Shown here: positions 25,725 through 35,450 of the stretch, in pieces | Position numbering within the stretch: the first letter of the stretch is position 1 | Layout of the letters: every line of letters starts with the position of its first letter | Assembly: GCA_964531335.1 (NCBI GenBank) | Contig: CAZHEV010000008.1 | Coordinates: 51,037-115,036, forward strand | Source: CAZHEV01 sp964531335 [NCBI: uncultured bacterium] | GTDB taxonomy: Bacteria; Eisenbacteria; RBG-16-71-46; CAZHEV01 | Length of the DNA: 64,000 bases | Direction: 5' to 3' | Notes under the pieces: model-generated | Told to the model about the DNA's origin: nothing | Seen by the model: only the letters and a program-made list of their open reading frames with translations | Database searches by the model: none | Position numbers and translations under genes: made by a program

Positions 25725-27962
25725 CTAGCCCACCACGATCTTCGCATCCACTATCTTGCAGAAGTCCTTGTCCGGGTGCGCCATGAACGGATTTATGTCC
25801 AGCTCCTTTATCTCCGGGAAATCCGTTATCAGCTGAGAGACCCTGAGCATGGCCTCCGCGATGCTCCCCTTGTGCACCGCCTTCTCCCCTCTCACCCCTT
25901 CGAGCAGCGCGCGGCCGCGAATGGAATTTATCATCTCCATGGCGTCTACGTTCGTGATGGGATGTATCCTGAACGACACGTCGCGCAGCGTCTCGACGTA
26001 TATGCCGCCGAGCCCGAACATTATCAGCGGGCCTAAGGCGGGGTCCTGCGTGACGCCGATAATGACCTCCCTGCCGCTGCCGATCATGGGCTGGATGGCC
26101 ACTCTCAGCGAGCTACGGGCCTTGGGAAATGCGGTACGCATGTTCTTGAAGGCCTTCACCACGTCGTTGGCGGAACGCACGTCCTTGATCACTCCGCCGA
26201 CGTCCGTCTTGTGCATTGTCTTCGGTGAAGAGACCTTCATTACAATGGGATAACCTATCTCCTCGGCGACCTCGACCGCCTCCCCGCTGCTCGACGCCTC
26301 CTTGGTCCTGGCCACCGGGAGGCCGTAGGCCTCGAGGACCTCCCAAACGCCCTTCGTGTCCAGAGAGCTTCCGGGCTTGCTCTTGGACAAGACTTTCGCG
26401 GCGCGGTCCTTGTCCACCTCGAACTCCACGATGTCGCCCTGGGGCTTCTCCTTCCACGACTTGTATTTCACCATGGCGGCCAGCGAGCGGGCGGCGGACT
26501 CCGGAAAGATGTAGAAGGGAATCCGCTTCGCCTTCTCTTCCCCTCCCTCGACGCCGAGCCGCACGTTGCCCATGAAGCAGGCAAGCACCGGCTTTGTCGC
26601 GCCCCTGGTTCCTTCTATGACCGCGTCGGCTATGGCCACCGGATCGGTAATGACGGGAGAGACGAATATCGCAATCAGCGCGTCCACCTTCGGATCTTCC
26701 AAAACCAGCTTCAAGCATTTCCGGTATTGATCCGCGCCGGCGCTCGCTATCATGTCCACGGGGTTCTGAACGCTCGCCTGCGGAGGCAGAATGTCCGCCA
26801 GCTTGCGCATAGTGGACTCGGAAAGCTCTCCCACGTTCAAGCCCAGGTTGACGCAGGCGTCCGTGGCAAGAATCCCCGGGCCCCCGGCGTTGGTGACTAT
26901 CGCCACCCGATCCCCCTTGGGCAGCGGCTGGTTGGCCAGCGCGCTCGATACGTCGAACAGCTCCTCGATGGACGTTACCCGTACCACCCCGCACTGCTCG
27001 AAGAGCGAGTCGGTCGCCACCTCCCTGGAGATCAGCGCGCCGGTATGCGACGACGCCGCCCGTGCTCCGGCGTAGGTGGTGCCGGCCTTCACCGCTATGA
27101 TCGGTTTTTCCCTTGATGCCCTGCGGGCGAGCTCCTTGAAGCGGCGAGGATTGCCGAAGCTCTCGAGGTAGAGAAGGATGACCTCCGTATTCGGGTCGTC
27201 CTCCCAGTACTCCAGAAGGTCGTTGCCCGACACGTCCGCCTTGTTTCCAACGGAGGCGAAGGCCGAAAAACCGGCCTCGACCTCCTGAGCGTACTGCAAG
27301 ATCGCTTCACCCAGCGCGCCGCTCTGGGACATGAAGCCGATCCTCCCGCGAAGGGCGGGCGTTCTGGCGAAGGTCGCGTTCATGGATACCGAGCTGTCGG
27401 TGTTTATCACTCCCATGCAGTTGGGACCGACCATCCTCATGCCGTACTTGTGGACCAGATCGACCACCTTGTTCTCCAGCTCACCGCCCTGCTTGCCCGT
27501 CTCCTTGAAGCCGGCGGAGATCACGACGAGCCCCTTCACACCCTTCTTGCCGCACTCGTCCACGACCCCCGGCACCAAAGCGGCCGGGACTACGACGACC
27601 GCCATGTCCACTTCGTCGGGAACCTCGGTGACCGACGGGTAGCACTTGATGCTGTGGATAACCTCGGCCTTGGGGTTTACTGGAAAGACTTTGCCGTTGT
27701 AGTCGCCGGACACCACGTTGTGCAGGATCTCATAGCCTATGGTGCCCTTCTTCCGCGACGCGCCGATTATCGCGATGGAGCGCGGCCTGAATATGCAATC
27801 AAGAGACCCGTTACATTTCTTGAGCCCGGCGGCGGTTCGTCCGCCGGCCCCGGCCGCGCCCTTGGGGCGGGCGCCGCTCTTGCCGGGATCGCTCTTTTTC
27901 GAGTCGCCGCCTTCAGCCGGTCTCTCGTCCTTCTTGGTCGTTTCCTTGCCGGTCTTAGCCAT
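25725..27962 (-). CDS. ADP-forming acetyl/acyl-CoA synthetase, fused alpha-beta chain
   Basis: 745 residues. A Lys/Gly-rich N-terminal tail of about 60 residues precedes the CoA-binding Rossmann domain (FRPRSIAIIGASRKKGTIGY). The ligase-CoA domains follow, with the phospho-histidine motif AASSHTGALI, and finally an ATP-grasp_5 domain (GYPIVMKVSSPKTMHKTDVG). It makes ATP from acyl-CoA and ADP during fermentation of sugars or amino acids, or the reverse reaction. The single-chain order alpha-then-beta is that of the bacterial/protist ACD type. ATG 27962 follows GAGGGAAGA; the open frame extends to 28067 without homology. Confidence 0.88.
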   Translation of the reverse strand: MAKTGKETTKKDERPAEGGDSKKSDPGKSGARPKGAAGAGGRTAAGLKKCNGSLDCIFRPRSIAIIGASRKKGTIGYEILHNVVSGDYNGKVFPVNPKAEVIHSIKCYPSVTEVPDEVDMAVVVVPAALVPGVVDECGKKGVKGLVVISAGFKETGKQGGELENKVVDLVHKYGMRMVGPNCMGVINTDSSVSMNATFARTPALRGRIGFMSQSGALGEAILQYAQEVEAGFSAFASVGNKADVSGNDLLEYWEDDPNTEVILLYLESFGNPRRFKELARRASREKPIIAVKAGTTYAGARAASSHTGALISREVATDSLFEQCGVVRVTSIEELFDVSSALANQPLPKGDRVAIVTNAGGPGILATDACVNLGLNVGELSESTMRKLADILPPQASVQNPVDMIASAGADQYRKCLKLVLEDPKVDALIAIFVSPVITDPVAIADAVIEGTRGATKPVLACFMGNVRLGVEGGEEKAKRIPFYIFPESAARSLAAMVKYKSWKEKPQGDIVEFEVDKDRAAKVLSKSKPGSSLDTKGVWEVLEAYGLPVARTKEASSSGEAVEVAEEIGYPIVMKVSSPKTMHKTDVGGVIKDVRSANDVVKAFKNMRTAFPKARSSLRVAIQPMIGSGREVIIGVTQDPALGPLIMFGLGGIYVETLRDVSFRIHPITNVDAMEMINSIRGRALLEGVRGEKAVHKGSIAEAMLRVSQLITDFPEIKELDINPFMAHPDKDFCKIVDAKIVVG

Positions 27963-28091
27963 TCTTCCCTCACCGCCTCCCGACTGTTTCTCCGTATTCG
28001 CGGCGCCCGCGTCCGCGCGACCGCCACCCCCCGAGCGTATCTTTCGACGGCGATTATAGCCTGCCAAGCCTCAACTTGCCAGAGACGATGC

Positions 28092-30428
28092 TCACCGGTC
28101 CGAGGCCTGGGCCCAGCGGGACTCCCAGGGCGTCTCCAGCTCGAGGACGCCGAGCTTGGCCCGGACCACTATCTCCCCCAGGGAGGCGAGGGCCTCCTGG
28201 GACGAGGGTCTCAGCCTGAACGCCTCCCAGAAGTGGACGGCCGCACCGGCGGGCCTCCCGAATTGATAATCGCTCCTGCCCAGCCACATCCGCGAATCGT
28301 AGCTGCCTCGGTCCCGCCGCATGCTCTCCATCGCCCGCGCCCAATTGGCCAAGCGGCGCGCACGCTCCAGCGCCGGATCGATCTCCAGGGCGGCCAGCGC
28401 CGCATCGAGCGCTGCCGCGTAGTCTCCCTCCCTTGCCATGAGGGAGGCCATGGCCAGCCGCGGAGCCGCCGCCTCCGGATATATCGCCAGGGCCTCCTGC
28501 AAGATCTCACGCGCGCGGTCCGTTCGCTCGCGCGCGACGTAGAAGTCCGCCAGCTCCGCCAAAGCTCCGGGCCCGGCCGCGCCCTTCTCTCGAGCGATCT
28601 CCGTCCTCGCCGCCTCCATGGCGGCTATCGCCTCCTCACCCGCCCCTTTATCCACGGCGGCCGCGAGCGCGTCGCTCGCCTCTGCGTACCTACCGCTCTC
28701 CAGCAGCCACCATCCGGCCGTGTACATGACGTTTCCGCCGCGGCGGGCGGAGGCCGCAGCCGCCTCCCGGGCATGCTCCAGCGCCTCCTCCAAACGGGCC
28801 GATTTCTTGAGCGCCCCCGCCAGCCGGATCTTTCCGATCACAGAGTCGGGCTCCGCGGCGGCGGCGCGCGCGAAGTCCTCCACGTCGAGCTCGTAGACGT
28901 ACCAAGTGTAGCCCAGGGTCAGGGACGGCTCGAAGGGGTCGAGCCACCTGTAGGCGGTGTCATCGCCCCTGAATATTCCTCTCAATGAGTTCACATTCAC
29001 GGCTATCGTTCCCACCGACGGAGAGTAGGCGCCGGGGTTGACCAAGACGGTGTCCCCGCGCGTCGATATGAAGGACGAGAGCATGCCGTCGTCCTGCCCC
29101 CAATCGACGTTCGAGTCTATCAGATATCTCGGCCCTCCCCTCGGGCCGCCCGCCGCCTCGTTGAAGTACGCCAGGTAGTGGGGATGCACTTGGAGAGAGC
29201 CCCAGGCGTACCACAGGGCGCCCGCGCCCAATAGCACGAGCCGGGGACCCCTTCCCCTGATAAGCCGCGCCGCCGCGGCCGAGGCGATCACCGCGGCGAA
29301 GGGATAGAACAGCAGGACGTGGCGGACTCCAATGTTTACGCCCGTCCAGGCCATTGCCACCAGGTATACCACAAGCGGGAGAAAGACGAAGAGCGCGTCC
29401 ACCTTTCTGCGGGTCCACCCGCCCAGGACGATCGAGGCCGCGAAGAGCGCGAGCAGCGGGACAGGCGTCTTGACCGCCAGGGCTACCGGAAAGTAGTACC
29501 ACCAGCCCCCCATTGATCGCCTCCCCGCCAGATAGGCGAAGTGCCCCCCGGTCGAGTGCCGCAGCTTGCCCAGGGTGCCTTCCACGAACAGGTCGGGCAG
29601 AACAGATGAGTCCGCCATCTCGATCGCGGACTCACCCTCGGGCTCGGCCGGGGGCTGACCCGGCGCAGCGCCTCCTCCGGCCCGGACGGCCCCGCCGCCG
29701 GTCTCGGAAGAGCCCGCTCCGGATCCCACCGGCAGATGATAGACGATGTTCGACAGAGCGACCGTGCACCCGAGCATGAAGGCCAGGGCGAGCGCGCCCC
29801 TCGCGAGGCGCTTGAACGTGGGGCCGGAGCGACAGACGGATACAAGCAGCAGGGCACAGAAGACGGGAAGAACCAGCAAGGCGGTGAACTTGCTGAGCAG
29901 CGCCGCCGTCATCGCCAGGCACGACGCCACCCAGTAACGGGCGCCGCCTGCCCGGTAGGACTTCCAGAGCAGGAAGAAAGCGGCAAACAAGAAGGCCGTC
30001 ACTCCCAGGTCGAGCGTTGCGAGCCCGGAGTGCGCTATCACGTTCGGTTCGAAGCAGTACAGGAAGAGAGCGGCCGTTCCCGCCGCGGCCCCCAGCATGG
30101 CCCCGGCCCACGCGTAGACGAGGAGGGCGAGCGCCAGAGAGAGCGCAAGGACCGGCAGGCGGGCCGCCCAGAGCCCGTCGTCGGAGAAAGGAGAATAGCC
30201 CAGCTCTCCCAGGGCAAGCGGCGCCGCGACCAGGAGCTGCATCAATGGCGGGTTGTTGACGCCGCCGCTGAAGACACCGGTCTGCCAGTAGATGTATCCC
30301 GAAGGGAGATGAGCCCCGTGCTCGTCGCACACCCCCGACTTGGAAAGGATCGGCGGCACCGTCTGCGCCGCGAGGGCGGCGAGCAATAGAATGACCGCTG
30401 AATACCTTATCGCCTTTTCGCCTCTCAC
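28092..30428 (-). CDS. Glycosyltransferase-39-like membrane protein with C-terminal TPRs (A)
   Basis: 778 residues. The N-terminal half is polytopic, with about nine to eleven hydrophobic segments and the first periplasmic loop SKSGVCDEHGAHLPSGYIYW, where acidic residues resemble the GT-C active-site loop. PPLMQLLVAAPLAL and CFEPNVIAHSGLATLDLGVT recall PMT_2/dolichyl-phosphate-mannose-type transferases. The large loop contains YLIDSNVDWGQDD, common in this family. From about 480 the C-terminal half consists of TPR-like Ala-rich helices. The acceptor is unknown; it probably uses a polyprenyl-phosphate sugar in the inner membrane. Its start overlaps the stop of the upstream homologue (ATGA-type overlap at 30425-30428). 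Confidence 0.8.
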   Translation of the reverse strand: MRGEKAIRYSAVILLLAALAAQTVPPILSKSGVCDEHGAHLPSGYIYWQTGVFSGGVNNPPLMQLLVAAPLALGELGYSPFSDDGLWAARLPVLALSLALALLVYAWAGAMLGAAAGTAALFLYCFEPNVIAHSGLATLDLGVTAFLFAAFFLLWKSYRAGGARYWVASCLAMTAALLSKFTALLVLPVFCALLLVSVCRSGPTFKRLARGALALAFMLGCTVALSNIVYHLPVGSGAGSSETGGGAVRAGGGAAPGQPPAEPEGESAIEMADSSVLPDLFVEGTLGKLRHSTGGHFAYLAGRRSMGGWWYYFPVALAVKTPVPLLALFAASIVLGGWTRRKVDALFVFLPLVVYLVAMAWTGVNIGVRHVLLFYPFAAVIASAAAARLIRGRGPRLVLLGAGALWYAWGSLQVHPHYLAYFNEAAGGPRGGPRYLIDSNVDWGQDDGMLSSFISTRGDTVLVNPGAYSPSVGTIAVNVNSLRGIFRGDDTAYRWLDPFEPSLTLGYTWYVYELDVEDFARAAAAEPDSVIGKIRLAGALKKSARLEEALEHAREAAAASARRGGNVMYTAGWWLLESGRYAEASDALAAAVDKGAGEEAIAAMEAARTEIAREKGAAGPGALAELADFYVARERTDRAREILQEALAIYPEAAAPRLAMASLMAREGDYAAALDAALAALEIDPALERARRLANWARAMESMRRDRGSYDSRMWLGRSDYQFGRPAGAAVHFWEAFRLRPSSQEALASLGEIVVRAKLGVLELETPWESRWAQASDR

Positions 30429-32548
30429 CGCCCGCTTCCCGCCGTGCCGGCTCCGGCCTCTTTCAGTTGATCGAGCAAGGACTTTACTCTGGCGTCCGAG
30501 GAATCCGACATCGCCGCCGAGCGCGCCTCGGCCAGGGCCTCCTCCAGCCGGCCCAGCACCACCAAGACCCTGGCCTTGGCCAGCCTGGCGTCCACGGAGC
30601 CGGGCGATATCGACAGAGCCCTGTCGAAATGATCGAGCGACTCCTCGTACTCGCCGCCGAGGGCCCTTGCTCTTCCGAGACTCATTGACGAGACCGCTAT
30701 CTCTTTCCTGTTGCGCCCGAGCTCCAGAGCCCTCGTGTACACGGCGGCGGCCTCGCCGACCTTTCCCTCATCGACAAGGACGTCCCCGAGCCCCATCGCG
30801 GCCTCCCAGTAGTAAGGATCCGCCTCCAGGGCTTTGCGGTACGCGTCCGCGGCGCGGTCCGGCTCGCCGGAGCGGCTCACGCACAGTCCGAGGTTGTACC
30901 AGGACTTCGCGTACAACGGCTCGGCCCGCGCGGCCTGTTCGAAGAGCGGGGCCGCCTGCGCGAACGCCCCGCGCCCCGCGAGCAGCACCCCCCACTGAAA
31001 CAGCGGATCGGGGTCGCCCGGATTGTTCCGGGCCGCGCGCTCGAACATGGTCAGGGCCTCTTCGGTGGCCCCCTCGCGCCTGAGGATCATGGCCAGCTCG
31101 AACTCGGGACGGGAATACTTTATGTCCGCTATACCGTACGCATCCACGTTCACCGCGACAGCTCCGAGGGCGGCCACCGACAGATAAGCCGCCGCGGACG
31201 CCTTGCGCCGGGAGACCATGGCGGCCAGCGAAACCGCGGCGTAGCCGGCGAATATGCAAAGGACCGGAACGGATGTCATCCTGTATCGCGCGCAAACGAA
31301 AAACGCGACGGTGGCGATCACCTGCGAGAACAGGAAAAGGGCCGGAAGCCCCAGCGCGGCCCGGCGGCGGATCGCAAGCGCCATCCCCGCAAGAGCGAAA
31401 GGGGCGACCCACCTGAAGGACACAAGCGGATAGGCCATGAGCGGCGATTCCTCCGCCACGTGCGCGAAGGAGACGTTCCGCTCTATCTCGTGCCCGTTCC
31501 AGAAGAGCGCGAGCTTCTTGAAGAGAAGGCCCAGGTAATCGCCCGTGTTAGACGAGATGTAATCCCAGGCCTTGTCGTAGTAGTACCTCGACCATCCCGC
31601 CGGGTCCGTCGTCCTATCGGCCTCGGGCTCCGCGGTAAGAAGATCCCACCGTATCCCGGGCCTTATTCCCACCGTACGGTCATAGTCGCCGTTGTTGCCC
31701 AGGTAGAAGTTGATTCCTCCGTTGTAGCTTATGGGGACGAATGACCCGCTTCTCACATAGTTCATGTACGTCACGGAGGCTACGGGCGCGAGCGCGCACG
31801 CGAGAAACAACCCGGCCGCCCCGTACGCCCCTAAGCGCCCCGTCCCGGTGAAGTGGCGCTTGCTCTCCGCCCTTCCGCGCTTGGAGCGACCCTCCCCGTC
31901 CGCCGTTCCGGGCTTTCGGGTTCCACGCCCCGGCGTCCTCGCCCGCCTGAGCATTAAGATCGCCCACAACAACGCCGCCGGGGCAAATACCAGGACCGTC
32001 GGCCGCGCGACCGCGGCAAGCCCCAGGAGAAGCCCGGACGCCCCCCATCGCCGGCGCCCGCCCTTCTCCGCAGCCTCGAGCAGCAGCGTCAGGGACGCCA
32101 GGGACAGGAACACGGCGAGAGAAGGGCGAAGTATCTCGGTGTCGAAGTGAACGGACATCGAGTACAGAGCGTACATGCAGCCCGCGGCGAATGCGGCCGC
32201 CCTGCCCGAGCAACGGCGCCCGATGAGATAGACCAGGATCGCGGAAGCGGATCCCAGGACGGCCTGGACGAGCCTGACCGCCAGCAGGTCATGCCCGAAG
32301 ATCCTGTAGATGGCCGATAGAAAAAGAGGATACAGCGGGGCCTGGTAGAACGCGCCCTGCTCCGGCCAGGTCCCGCGCGCAAAGGCGGTGGCCCTGGTGT
32401 CGAAGTCGACGCTGTCCACGAGCAGATGGTCGAAAAACGGGCTGTCGCTCATCCACAGGATATGCAGGGTTCTGGCGCACAACGCCAGCGCGAAGACCGC
32501 CGCCGCCGCCATGTCGATCCGCAATCGAGCTTCCGCCGCCGATCCCAT
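30425..32548 (-). CDS. Glycosyltransferase-39-like membrane protein with C-terminal TPRs (B)
   Basis: 707 residues. It starts with a membrane helix and the loop MSDSPFFDHLLVDSVDFDTR, whose two Asp clusters match the catalytic GT-C loop. YQAPLYPLFLSAIYRIFGHD follows, as in bacterial PMT_2 family members. About 11 membrane segments run to residue 450. From 455 the sequence carries five or six clear TPR units (ATEEALTMFERAARNNPGDP; AQAAPLFEQAARAEPLYAKS; PDRAADAYRKALEADPYYWE). It is a diverged partner of the downstream gene; the two overlap by four bases. An internal ATG at 32512 is an alternative start. Confidence 0.82.
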   Translation of the reverse strand: MGSAAEARLRIDMAAAAVFALALCARTLHILWMSDSPFFDHLLVDSVDFDTRATAFARGTWPEQGAFYQAPLYPLFLSAIYRIFGHDLLAVRLVQAVLGSASAILVYLIGRRCSGRAAAFAAGCMYALYSMSVHFDTEILRPSLAVFLSLASLTLLLEAAEKGGRRRWGASGLLLGLAAVARPTVLVFAPAALLWAILMLRRARTPGRGTRKPGTADGEGRSKRGRAESKRHFTGTGRLGAYGAAGLFLACALAPVASVTYMNYVRSGSFVPISYNGGINFYLGNNGDYDRTVGIRPGIRWDLLTAEPEADRTTDPAGWSRYYYDKAWDYISSNTGDYLGLLFKKLALFWNGHEIERNVSFAHVAEESPLMAYPLVSFRWVAPFALAGMALAIRRRAALGLPALFLFSQVIATVAFFVCARYRMTSVPVLCIFAGYAAVSLAAMVSRRKASAAAYLSVAALGAVAVNVDAYGIADIKYSRPEFELAMILRREGATEEALTMFERAARNNPGDPDPLFQWGVLLAGRGAFAQAAPLFEQAARAEPLYAKSWYNLGLCVSRSGEPDRAADAYRKALEADPYYWEAAMGLGDVLVDEGKVGEAAAVYTRALELGRNRKEIAVSSMSLGRARALGGEYEESLDHFDRALSISPGSVDARLAKARVLVVLGRLEEALAEARSAAMSDSSDARVKSLLDQLKEAGAGTAGSGR

Positions 32549-32580
32549 ATATGCGTGCCCCGCCCGCGGCGCAACGCCGG

Positions 32581-32609
32581 TTGACAGGCGCGCCCCTTAC
32601 GTGCTAAGT
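32581..32609 (+). promoter_or_regulatory. Promoter of the gluzincin-propeller-barrel operon
   Basis: TTGACA (32581-32586), 17-base spacer, CTAAGT (32604-32609), preceded by GTG as an extended -10. Confidence 0.7.
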
Positions 32610-32663
32610 TGTTAGTAAGCGTGACGTTCAGGCAATCACCGTTACATCCGCCCCCAAGACCAC

Positions 32664-35450
32664 ATGAAGACTCTTTCCATACTTTTCCTGAACGCCCTGA
32701 TGCTCTCTCTTGCCGCGTGGCCTTCCCAAGCTCAGTTCATCACCTATGGGAAGAACAAGGTGCAGTATACCCGTTTCGACTGGGAGGTACTAGAGGGCGG
32801 CCAAGTGGATCTCTACTATTACACGGAAGAGGCGGAGCTTGGGAAAATCGCCCTGGAGACGGCCGAGAGCTGGATAACGTACCTTGAGCAGGTCTTCGGC
32901 CATCGTCTCTCCGAGAGAGTGCCCCTGATCATCTTCAGCTCACACCATCATTTCGAGCAGACCAACGTCAGCCCGTACTTTCTCCCCGAGGGCGTAGCGG
33001 GAATGACCGAGCACATGAAAGGGCGGGTGGTCGTGCCGTTCAACGGGTCGCTCGCGGACTTCAAGCGCACCATACGCCACGAGCTCGTGCACGTGTTTCA
33101 ACTTTCCGCCATGGAGGAGGTCTACAGAAGACACCCCACCTCGGACATGCCCATGCTCCCGCTGTGGTTCACCGAGGGACTGGCGGACTACCTGCCGGAG
33201 CATTGGAGCACGGACGCCGACATGGTGGTCAGGGATCTCGTGACTTCGAACATGCTGCCGCCGATGAGGCACTTGGACCGTCTGGGCTTCAGCTACGTAA
33301 CCTACAAGGCGGGACAATCCGCCGTCGGATACCTGATAGAGAACCACGGCATCGACAAGATCGCCCTGATATACCGGGACATGTGGAAAGGCCGGAACCT
33401 GACGGAGATACTCGATCGGGCCTGCGGAATCAACATAGACAAGATGGGCGAGAAGTGGGCCTACGGGCTGAAGCTGAAGTACTTCCCCGAGTTCAAGGAC
33501 TACGGGAGCTTCCTCCCCTGTTGCTCCGTCCGATCGTCGGACTACTACTGCTTCAAGCCGAGGCTCGTGGAGGGGGCCGGACAGGACTCCCTCAGTATCG
33601 TTTACATCTCATTGGATACAGGCTACACCACGATACGCAAGAAGAGCCTGGGGAGAGAAGACCACGACGCCCGGACCATACTGCAAGGTCAGAGGAAGGC
33701 GCAGTTCGAGTCGCTCCACCCCTTCAGCAGCCGCATGGATGTGTCCGCCGACGGGCTTCTCGCCTTCGTCTCCAAACACGGGGAGACGGACGCTCTCTTC
33801 GTGCACGATCTGGACGGCGGCGAGATCCTGGGAAGCGATCGTTTCAGCGGCCTGGTATCCCTGTCTTCGCCGAGCTGGTCACCGGACGGAACGGACGTCG
33901 CCTTCTCGGCGATGTCCGTGGACGGAAAGTCGGACCTCTACGTCTTCGACCGGCAGGCGGGTGATCTGGACAGGCTGACCAACGACTGGTACTTGGACTC
34001 GGACCCCGCGTGGTCTCCCGACGGGAGATGGATAGCCTTCTCCTCGGATCGCACGCACTACGGATCGGATGGGGCGATGAACCTGTTCCTGTTCGATATG
34101 GAGTCTAGAGAGATCCTCTTTCTAACCAGCGGGCCTTGGAAGGACCAGAGCCCGACGTGGTCCCCGGACGGCGACAGAGTGCTGTTCACGTCCGACCGCG
34201 AGGGCATCTACAACATCTACAGCGCGGATCTCCGGGGATACGGGCGCCGCGAGACCTGTTTCGTGGGCGCCGCCATGGACCCCCAGTGGGGGCCGGGCGA
34301 GAACGAGGTAACCTTCGTCGGCTACAACCAGGGCACTTTCAGGATCTACACCGCGGAGATGGCCCCGAGCGCCTCCAGCGCTTTCGCCCTCGACGCCCCG
34401 CCCAGCGAAGCCACGTGGAGCCCCGAGAGCTCCATCGCCACGGTGGCATACAACGCGGAGGACTACGAGCCCAGCTACGGATTGGATTTCGCTCAGGGAG
34501 GCGTGCTCGTCGATCCTACGCTGGGCGCGGGTCAAGGGCTCCAGTTCGTTATGAGCGACATGATGGGAGACAGGATTCTAGTCCTGCAATTCAGCAATAC
34601 CGCGCAAACGACCGACGAGCTGCTCTCCCACTTCAACGTGGCCGTGGTCCGTTTCAACCTGGGGAACCGGGTAAACTACGGCTACGGCGGCTTCCACCTG
34701 GTCGGCGATTTCTACGACGAGGCCGGCTTTCCTTTCTTCGAACGGCGCATCGGAGGCGAGTTCATCGCGAGATACCCGTTCTCGAGATACGCGAGAATGG
34801 AGGCGTCCGCCGCGCTGTATCACTCCACGAAGGAAGAGCTGGCGAGAGAGCGCAAGGGATTGATGCTCCAGAACAGCTTCTCCCTGACCCGCGACACTTC
34901 CCTCTGGTTGATGACGGGCCCCATAGACGGAGAACGCTATTACCTCTCGCTCGGTGTCGCCACCGACTTGTCCAGCGGGACGGCCGAGAACGTGGCCGCG
35001 GTCCTGGACCTGCGCAAGTACCTCAGAGTCGGTCTGCGGTCCGCCTACGCGGTGAGGTTCCTAGGGGAGATGAGCTACGGCTCCGATCCCTACCGTTTCT
35101 CCCTCGGAGGACCGTTCTCCCTGAGGGGTTACCCGCGTTTCGCCCTCACCGGCACCAGGGCTCTTCTGTTGTCTCAGGAGCTGCGGTTTCCCATGATACG
35201 GAGGTTCGCGCTCAGCACGCCCCTCGGCGGGCTTGAGTTTCCGAGCCTGCAAGGTGTAATCTTCTTTGACGCCGCGACGGCATGGGTTTCCGACGATGAG
35301 GTCCTCGATCCGTTCGGGAGTTTCGGGATCGGTCTGCGCCTTGCCCTCGGCCCCTTCGCGGCGATCAAGCTGGATATCGCGAAGCTCACTGATTTCGAGA
35401 TGGTACAGAAGGAAATGGAAGTTGACATATCCCTGGGTTGGAACTTCTAG
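32664..35450 (+). CDS. Gluzincin-like peptidase, TolB-type beta-propeller and BamA/Omp85-like barrel fusion
   Basis: 928 residues. A signal peptide (MKTLSILFLNALMLSLAAWP, then SQA) precedes a peptidase-MA-like domain: FKRTIRHELVHVFQL gives HExxH at 139-143 and LPLWFTEGLADYLPEH gives the third ligand Glu171. Residues 330-610 are WD40/TolB-type repeats with the PD40 motif (PSWSPDGTDVAFSA; PAWSPDGRWIAFSSD; PTWSPDGDRVLFTSD). The last 250 residues form a surface-antigen barrel, with FSLGGPFSLRGYPRFALTGT matching the conserved Omp85 L(R/K)GY region, and end in the aromatic LGWNF. It should sit in the outer membrane with the peptidase and propeller in the periplasm. It is the first gene of an overlapping four-gene unit. 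Confidence 0.85.
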   Translation: MKTLSILFLNALMLSLAAWPSQAQFITYGKNKVQYTRFDWEVLEGGQVDLYYYTEEAELGKIALETAESWITYLEQVFGHRLSERVPLIIFSSHHHFEQTNVSPYFLPEGVAGMTEHMKGRVVVPFNGSLADFKRTIRHELVHVFQLSAMEEVYRRHPTSDMPMLPLWFTEGLADYLPEHWSTDADMVVRDLVTSNMLPPMRHLDRLGFSYVTYKAGQSAVGYLIENHGIDKIALIYRDMWKGRNLTEILDRACGINIDKMGEKWAYGLKLKYFPEFKDYGSFLPCCSVRSSDYYCFKPRLVEGAGQDSLSIVYISLDTGYTTIRKKSLGREDHDARTILQGQRKAQFESLHPFSSRMDVSADGLLAFVSKHGETDALFVHDLDGGEILGSDRFSGLVSLSSPSWSPDGTDVAFSAMSVDGKSDLYVFDRQAGDLDRLTNDWYLDSDPAWSPDGRWIAFSSDRTHYGSDGAMNLFLFDMESREILFLTSGPWKDQSPTWSPDGDRVLFTSDREGIYNIYSADLRGYGRRETCFVGAAMDPQWGPGENEVTFVGYNQGTFRIYTAEMAPSASSAFALDAPPSEATWSPESSIATVAYNAEDYEPSYGLDFAQGGVLVDPTLGAGQGLQFVMSDMMGDRILVLQFSNTAQTTDELLSHFNVAVVRFNLGNRVNYGYGGFHLVGDFYDEAGFPFFERRIGGEFIARYPFSRYARMEASAALYHSTKEELARERKGLMLQNSFSLTRDTSLWLMTGPIDGERYYLSLGVATDLSSGTAENVAAVLDLRKYLRVGLRSAYAVRFLGEMSYGSDPYRFSLGGPFSLRGYPRFALTGTRALLLSQELRFPMIRRFALSTPLGGLEFPSLQGVIFFDAATAWVSDDEVLDPFGSFGIGLRLALGPFAAIKLDIAKLTDFEMVQKEMEVDISLGWNF

